Both the position numbers and the translations under genes were made by a program. From the NCBI RefSeq assembly GCF_000337815.1, contig NZ_AOLN01000011.1, forward strand, positions 372,001 through 436,000: a stretch of DNA of 64,000 nucleotides, written 5' to 3'. The notes under the pieces were generated by a model, which saw nothing but the letters and a program-made list of their open reading frames with translations, did not search any database and had not been told where the DNA came from. How positions within the stretch are numbered: position 1 is the first letter of the stretch; each line of letters starts with the position of its first letter. This stretch comes from Haloferax mucosum ATCC BAA-1512 (GTDB lineage Archaea; Halobacteriota; Halobacteria; Halobacteriales; Haloferacaceae). This document shows, one piece after another, positions 60,933 through 64,000 of this stretch.

Positions 60933-61112
60933 ATGAGCGACACCATCACTGCGGAAGACCCGCTGAGCGGCGAAGAAATCGACCTGCCGTCCGACGTCGA
61001 AGTCGGCGAAATCATCGACAGTCCCGCCACGGGCGCGGAACTCGAAGTCGTCTCACTCGACCCCGTGACACTCGAAGAAGCACCCGAACTCGAAGAGGAC
61101 TGGGGAGAGTAA
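60933..61112 (+). CDS. lysW: Amino-carrier protein LysW, zinc-cysteine-free form
   Basis: This is a 59-residue carrier protein. The C-terminal EEDWGE is the LysW signature: the terminal glutamate is joined to the alpha-amino group of glutamate (arginine route) or aminoadipate. Standard LysW has two CxxC zinc pairs. Here the matching positions read DPLSG (9-13) and DSPATG (29-34), so Cys is replaced by Asp9, Ser12, Ser30 and Thr33, while the GAELEVVSLDP region is kept. It must fold without zinc. It lies directly before argX, argC and argB, so its role in arginine synthesis is clear. Confidence 0.9.
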   Translation: MSDTITAEDPLSGEEIDLPSDVEVGEIIDSPATGAELEVVSLDPVTLEEAPELEEDWGE

Positions 61113-61113
61113 A

Positions 61114-61989
61114 TTGCATATTGGACTGCTCTACTCCCGGATTCGCCGCGACGAGAAGCTCCTACTCAACGAGCTTCGTGAGCGCGGCCACGAGGTGACG
61201 AAGATAGACGTTCGGAACGAGCAGTTCGACCTCACCGAGCCGCCGGAATCGTTCGACGGACTCGACGTGGTGGTCGATCGCTGTCTGGCGACGAGCAGGA
61301 GCCTCTACATCACGCGCTTCCTGCAGTCGTACGACATCCCCGTCGTCAACTCCCACGAGACCGCCGACATCTGCGCCGACAAGGCAAAAAACAGCCTCGC
61401 ACTCGCAGACGCGGGCGTCCCCACGCCGAACACGAAAGTGGCCTTCACGGTCGATTCAGCGATGGACATCGTCGAGGAGTTCGGCTACCCCTGCGTCCTC
61501 AAGCCCGTCGTCGGGTCGTGGGGTCGCCTGATGGCGAAAATCGACTCCGAGGCGGCCGCAGAAGCCATCCTCGAACACAAAGCGACGCTCGGAAACTACG
61601 AGCACAAGGTGTTCTACATTCAGGAGTTCGTCGAAAAACCCGGCCGCGACATCCGCGTCCTCGCCGCCGATGGCGAGCCTCTCGCCGCGATGACCCGCAC
61701 GTCGGACCACTGGCTCACCAACGCCGCGAAAGGCGCAGATGCCGAAGCGTTCGAACTCGACGCCCGCGCGAAAGAACTCGTGAAGCAGGCGTCCGACGCC
61801 GTCGGCGGCGGCCTGCTCGGTATCGACCTCATGGAGGCGGGAGAAGACTATACGGTCCACGAGGTCAACCACACCGTCGAGTTCAAGGCGCTCAACGACG
61901 CCGTCGATGTGGACGTTCCCGCCGCGGTCGTCGGTTGGCTGGAATCGAAGGTCGAAGGCGAAAAGACGCTCGCGGAGGCCTCCGTATGA
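61114..61989 (+). CDS. argX: Glutamate-LysW ligase ArgX
   Basis: This is a 291-residue RimK-type ATP-grasp ligase, attaching glutamate to the C-terminus of LysW and starting the protected arginine route. The start is TTG 61114, one base after the lysW stop. LLNELRERGHEVTKIDVRNEQFDL lies near 17-40. VLKPVVGSWGRLMAKIDSEAAAE near 129-151 is the ATP-grasp core, and GGGLLGIDLMEAGEDYTVHEVNHTVEFKALN near 232-262 has the metal-binding residues. Whether it uses glutamate, aminoadipate or both is inferred from the arg neighbours. It overlaps argC by 4 bases. Confidence 0.93.
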   Translation: MHIGLLYSRIRRDEKLLLNELRERGHEVTKIDVRNEQFDLTEPPESFDGLDVVVDRCLATSRSLYITRFLQSYDIPVVNSHETADICADKAKNSLALADAGVPTPNTKVAFTVDSAMDIVEEFGYPCVLKPVVGSWGRLMAKIDSEAAAEAILEHKATLGNYEHKVFYIQEFVEKPGRDIRVLAADGEPLAAMTRTSDHWLTNAAKGADAEAFELDARAKELVKQASDAVGGGLLGIDLMEAGEDYTVHEVNHTVEFKALNDAVDVDVPAAVVGWLESKVEGEKTLAEASV

Positions 61990-63029
61990 GCGAGACGCTC
62001 ACCGCGGGCGTCGTCGGCGGGTCCGGCTTCACCGGCGGCGAACTCCTGCGCCTCCTGGATGGCCATCCGAACTTCGAGGTGGCACAGACCACGAGTCGCT
62101 CCTATGAGCGCAAGACCGTCGGCCACGTCCACCCGAATCTTCGTCACCTCGACCTTCGGTTTACCTCGCCTGCGGACCTCGAATCCGTGGACGTGCTCTT
62201 TACCGCGACGCCCCACGGCGTTTCGATGGAGCACATCGACGCGTTCCAAGAGGCCGCAGATACCGTCGTTGACCTCTCTGCGGACTTCCGTCTCTCCGAG
62301 GAAGCGCAGTACGACGAGTGGTACGACGGCCACGTGTGTCCCGAATACCTCGACAAATCGGAGTACGCGCTCCCCGAACTGAACCGCGAGAACCTCCCCG
62401 GCGCGGAACTCATCGCGGCGGGTGGCTGTAACGCGACGGCGACGATTCTCGGTCTCAAGCCCCTGTTCGACGCCGAAATTCTCTCCGGTGACGAGCAGGT
62501 CGTCGTGGACGTGAAAGTCGGCTCCTCGGAAGGCGGCGCGGGCGCGAGCAAGGCGTCGTCGCACGCCGAGCGCTCCGGTATCGTCCGGCCCTATGCACCA
62601 ACCGGACACCGTCACGAAGCCGAGATTCAGGAGTATCTGGGTCTCTCGGTCTCGTTTACCGTCCACGCGGTCGATATGGTCCGTGGGGCGGCGGCGACCT
62701 GTCACGTCTTCCCCGACGACCCGGTTTCGAAAGGCGACATGTGGAAGGCGTTCCGCGGCGTGTACGGCGACGAACCGTTCATGCGCACCGTCGCCGGCGG
62801 CGGCGGCGTCTATCGCTACCCCGAGCCGAAGTCCGTCGCGGGCACCAACTACGGCGAGGTCGGCTTCGAAATCGACCCGACGAACCGCCGACTCGTCGTC
62901 TTTTCGGCCATCGACAACATGATGAAAGGCTCCGCCGGACAGGCGGTCCACGCCGCCAACATCGCATTCGGCTTAGAGGAGACCGCCGGTCTCGAATTCA
63001 CCGGCTACCACCCGATTGGCTCACCCTGA
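61986..63029 (+). CDS. argC: N-acetyl/LysW-gamma-glutamyl-phosphate reductase
   Basis: This 347-residue NADPH-dependent dehydrogenase reduces the LysW-bound glutamyl phosphate to the semialdehyde. The N-terminal motif GVVGGSGFTGGELLRLLDGHP lies at 8-28, and the catalytic cysteine is in AAGGCNATATIL near 143-154 (Cys148). HRHEAEIQEYL near 208 holds the catalytic histidine. It overlaps argX by 4 bases (ATGA), so the genes are coupled. A much longer frame upstream is only the other-frame reading of argX. argB follows 57 bases later. Confidence 0.95.
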   Translation: MSETLTAGVVGGSGFTGGELLRLLDGHPNFEVAQTTSRSYERKTVGHVHPNLRHLDLRFTSPADLESVDVLFTATPHGVSMEHIDAFQEAADTVVDLSADFRLSEEAQYDEWYDGHVCPEYLDKSEYALPELNRENLPGAELIAAGGCNATATILGLKPLFDAEILSGDEQVVVDVKVGSSEGGAGASKASSHAERSGIVRPYAPTGHRHEAEIQEYLGLSVSFTVHAVDMVRGAAATCHVFPDDPVSKGDMWKAFRGVYGDEPFMRTVAGGGGVYRYPEPKSVAGTNYGEVGFEIDPTNRRLVVFSAIDNMMKGSAGQAVHAANIAFGLEETAGLEFTGYHPIGSP

Positions 63030-63086
63030 GCGCACCGACTCCGAACATTCGTCCCCCGACTGACCACCTCTCACACCATTTCGACC

Positions 63087-64000
63087 ATGACAGGATACAC
63101 ACGCGAGGAACTGCTCGCGGCACACGAACAGCTCGTCGATAACGACGCGAATCTGATGACCGACGGTGGAACGGAACCGCCCGTCGTCGTCAAAATCGGC
63201 GGCGCGAAAGCCGTCGAACCCGAAGGGGCCGTCAACGACGTGGCGCATCTCGTCGCAAACGGCACCGACGTCGTCGTCGTCCACGGCGGTTCGACCGCCG
63301 TCGATGAGACGCTCGAAGCACTCGGCGAAGAACCGACCTACGTCGAATCGCCCGCCGGCGTCAGCGGCCGCTTCACCGACGAGCGAACCATGGAGGTCTT
63401 CTCGATGGTGATGCCCGGAAAGCTCAACACCGACCTCACGGCGCTGTTCCGCGAGGCCGGCGTCGATGCGCTCGGTCTCTCCGGCGTCGATGGCGGCCTT
63501 CTCACCGGGGCGCGCAAGTCGGCCGTCCGCGTCGTCGAAGACGGCAAAAAGAAAATCAAGCGCGGTGACCACTCCGGAAAGATTACCGCGGTGAACACCT
63601 CGCTCCTCGAAACGCTCCTCGGCGACGGTTACACGCCTATCGTGACCGTTCCGATGCTCGCCGACGACGGCGTCCCAGTGAACGCCGACGCAGACCGCGC
63701 CGCCGCCGCAGTCGCGGGCGCACTCGGCGCGAGACTCGTCGTCCTCACCGACGTAAAAGGCGTCTACGAGGACCCCGACGACGAATCGACGCTCATCGAA
63801 ACGGCCGACACGCCAAGCGAGCTTGCGGCGCTGGAAGACGCCGCTGAAGGCTTCATGACGAAGAAAGTCATGGCGACGAAGGAAGCGCTGGACGGCGGGG
63901 CCGCCGAAGTCGTCGTCGCCGACGCGAACCTGAACGACCCCATCGTAACGGCGCTCAACGGCGGCGGCACACACGTGTCGCCCGGTGCGCTGGTAGCGGA
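63087..64000 (+). CDS. argB: LysW-gamma-glutamate kinase (acetylglutamate kinase family), cut by right edge
   Basis: ATG 63087 opens a frame running off the right edge after about 304 residues, so the last residues are missing. VVVKIGGAKAVEPEGAVNDVAHLVANGTDVVVVHGGSTAVD (27-67) has the amino acid kinase family K-I-G-G and HGGS motifs. LSGVDGGLLTGARK and VPVNADADRAAAAVAGALGARLVVLTDVKGVYEDP follow, with GFMTKKVMATKEALDGG near the end. It phosphorylates the LysW-bound glutamate for ArgC. An A-rich purine stretch precedes the ATG but no clear promoter, so it belongs to the lysW-argX-argC transcript. Confidence 0.94.
   Translation, partial: MTGYTREELLAAHEQLVDNDANLMTDGGTEPPVVVKIGGAKAVEPEGAVNDVAHLVANGTDVVVVHGGSTAVDETLEALGEEPTYVESPAGVSGRFTDERTMEVFSMVMPGKLNTDLTALFREAGVDALGLSGVDGGLLTGARKSAVRVVEDGKKKIKRGDHSGKITAVNTSLLETLLGDGYTPIVTVPMLADDGVPVNADADRAAAAVAGALGARLVVLTDVKGVYEDPDDESTLIETADTPSELAALEDAAEGFMTKKVMATKEALDGGAAEVVVADANLNDPIVTALNGGGTHVSPGALVA

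Noticed and set aside
1-64000. CRISPR arrays, insertion sequences, rRNA
   Set aside because: No regularly spaced repeats of 25-40 bases, no transposase motifs with terminal repeats and no rRNA-like sequence were seen on reading through the window.

Overview
The window is a chromosomal segment from a halophilic archaeon, most probably Haloferax or a close relative. The evidence is the high G+C with strong G/C third-position bias, acidic proteins, leaderless genes with a TATA-like box about 27-32 bases before the start codon, a 343-residue RadA, the large subunit of D-family DNA polymerase, an NMD3 homologue, a LysW/ArgX arginine pathway and many haloarchaea-only small families. This assignment rests on recall and pattern, not on a search. 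I saw no rRNA, tRNA, CRISPR array or intact insertion sequence.

Layout. 0-5.7 kb: RNA 2',3'-cyclic phosphodiesterase (cut by the left edge), a histidine phosphatase, a TPR/DUF424 pair, an orphan PAS histidine kinase, then sufS and an IscU/SufU-type scaffold gene. 5.6-9.3 kb, minus strand: a DUF1641 gene beside a collapsed flavoprotein pseudogene, radA, and the envelope-stress pair htpX-pspAB. 9.4-20.8 kb: phosphoribosyltransferase, NMD3, a DinG/XPD-type helicase with Fe-S cysteines, a YkgJ-type protein, an NAD(P)-binding protein, a PHP phosphoesterase, a DedA-like protein and many small haloarchaeal genes.

20.8-31.4 kb is a tetrapyrrole region: hemB, hemL, hemC, a cobA-type methyltransferase gene and hemD. 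Interleaved are amtB-glnK, a CPBP protease and three small membrane proteins. Ammonium supply and glutamate-derived aminolevulinate synthesis therefore sit side by side. 31.5-38.2 kb: a RecJ-like DHH nuclease, polyphosphate kinase 2, a NifU C-terminal protein, a sulfatase-fold protein without the usual sulfatase motif, and a PanE-type reductase. 38.6-42.7 kb: an intein-free PolD large subunit with a PPC-domain gene just upstream. 43.1-50.1 kb: a complete dppABCDF-type peptide ABC transporter with stacked hairpins between the binding protein and the permeases.

50.1-57.6 kb: membrane and hypothetical proteins, a four-CBS protein overlapping glycyl-tRNA synthetase, a dolichol kinase-like protein, a KhtT/KhtU-like cation antiporter pair and a sodium/calcium exchanger. 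57.7-64.0 kb is the arginine region: an Arg-rich 26-codon leader ORF ending in a hairpin, argG, argH, then lysW, argX, argC and argB (cut by the right edge). This is amino-carrier-protein arginine synthesis finished by ArgG and ArgH.

The observations most worth following are the candidate arginine leader peptide, a LysW whose four zinc cysteines are all replaced, the 57-bp hairpin repeats that duplicate the end of hemB, the collapsed oxidoreductase next to DUF1641, and the dppA-dppB hairpin array.
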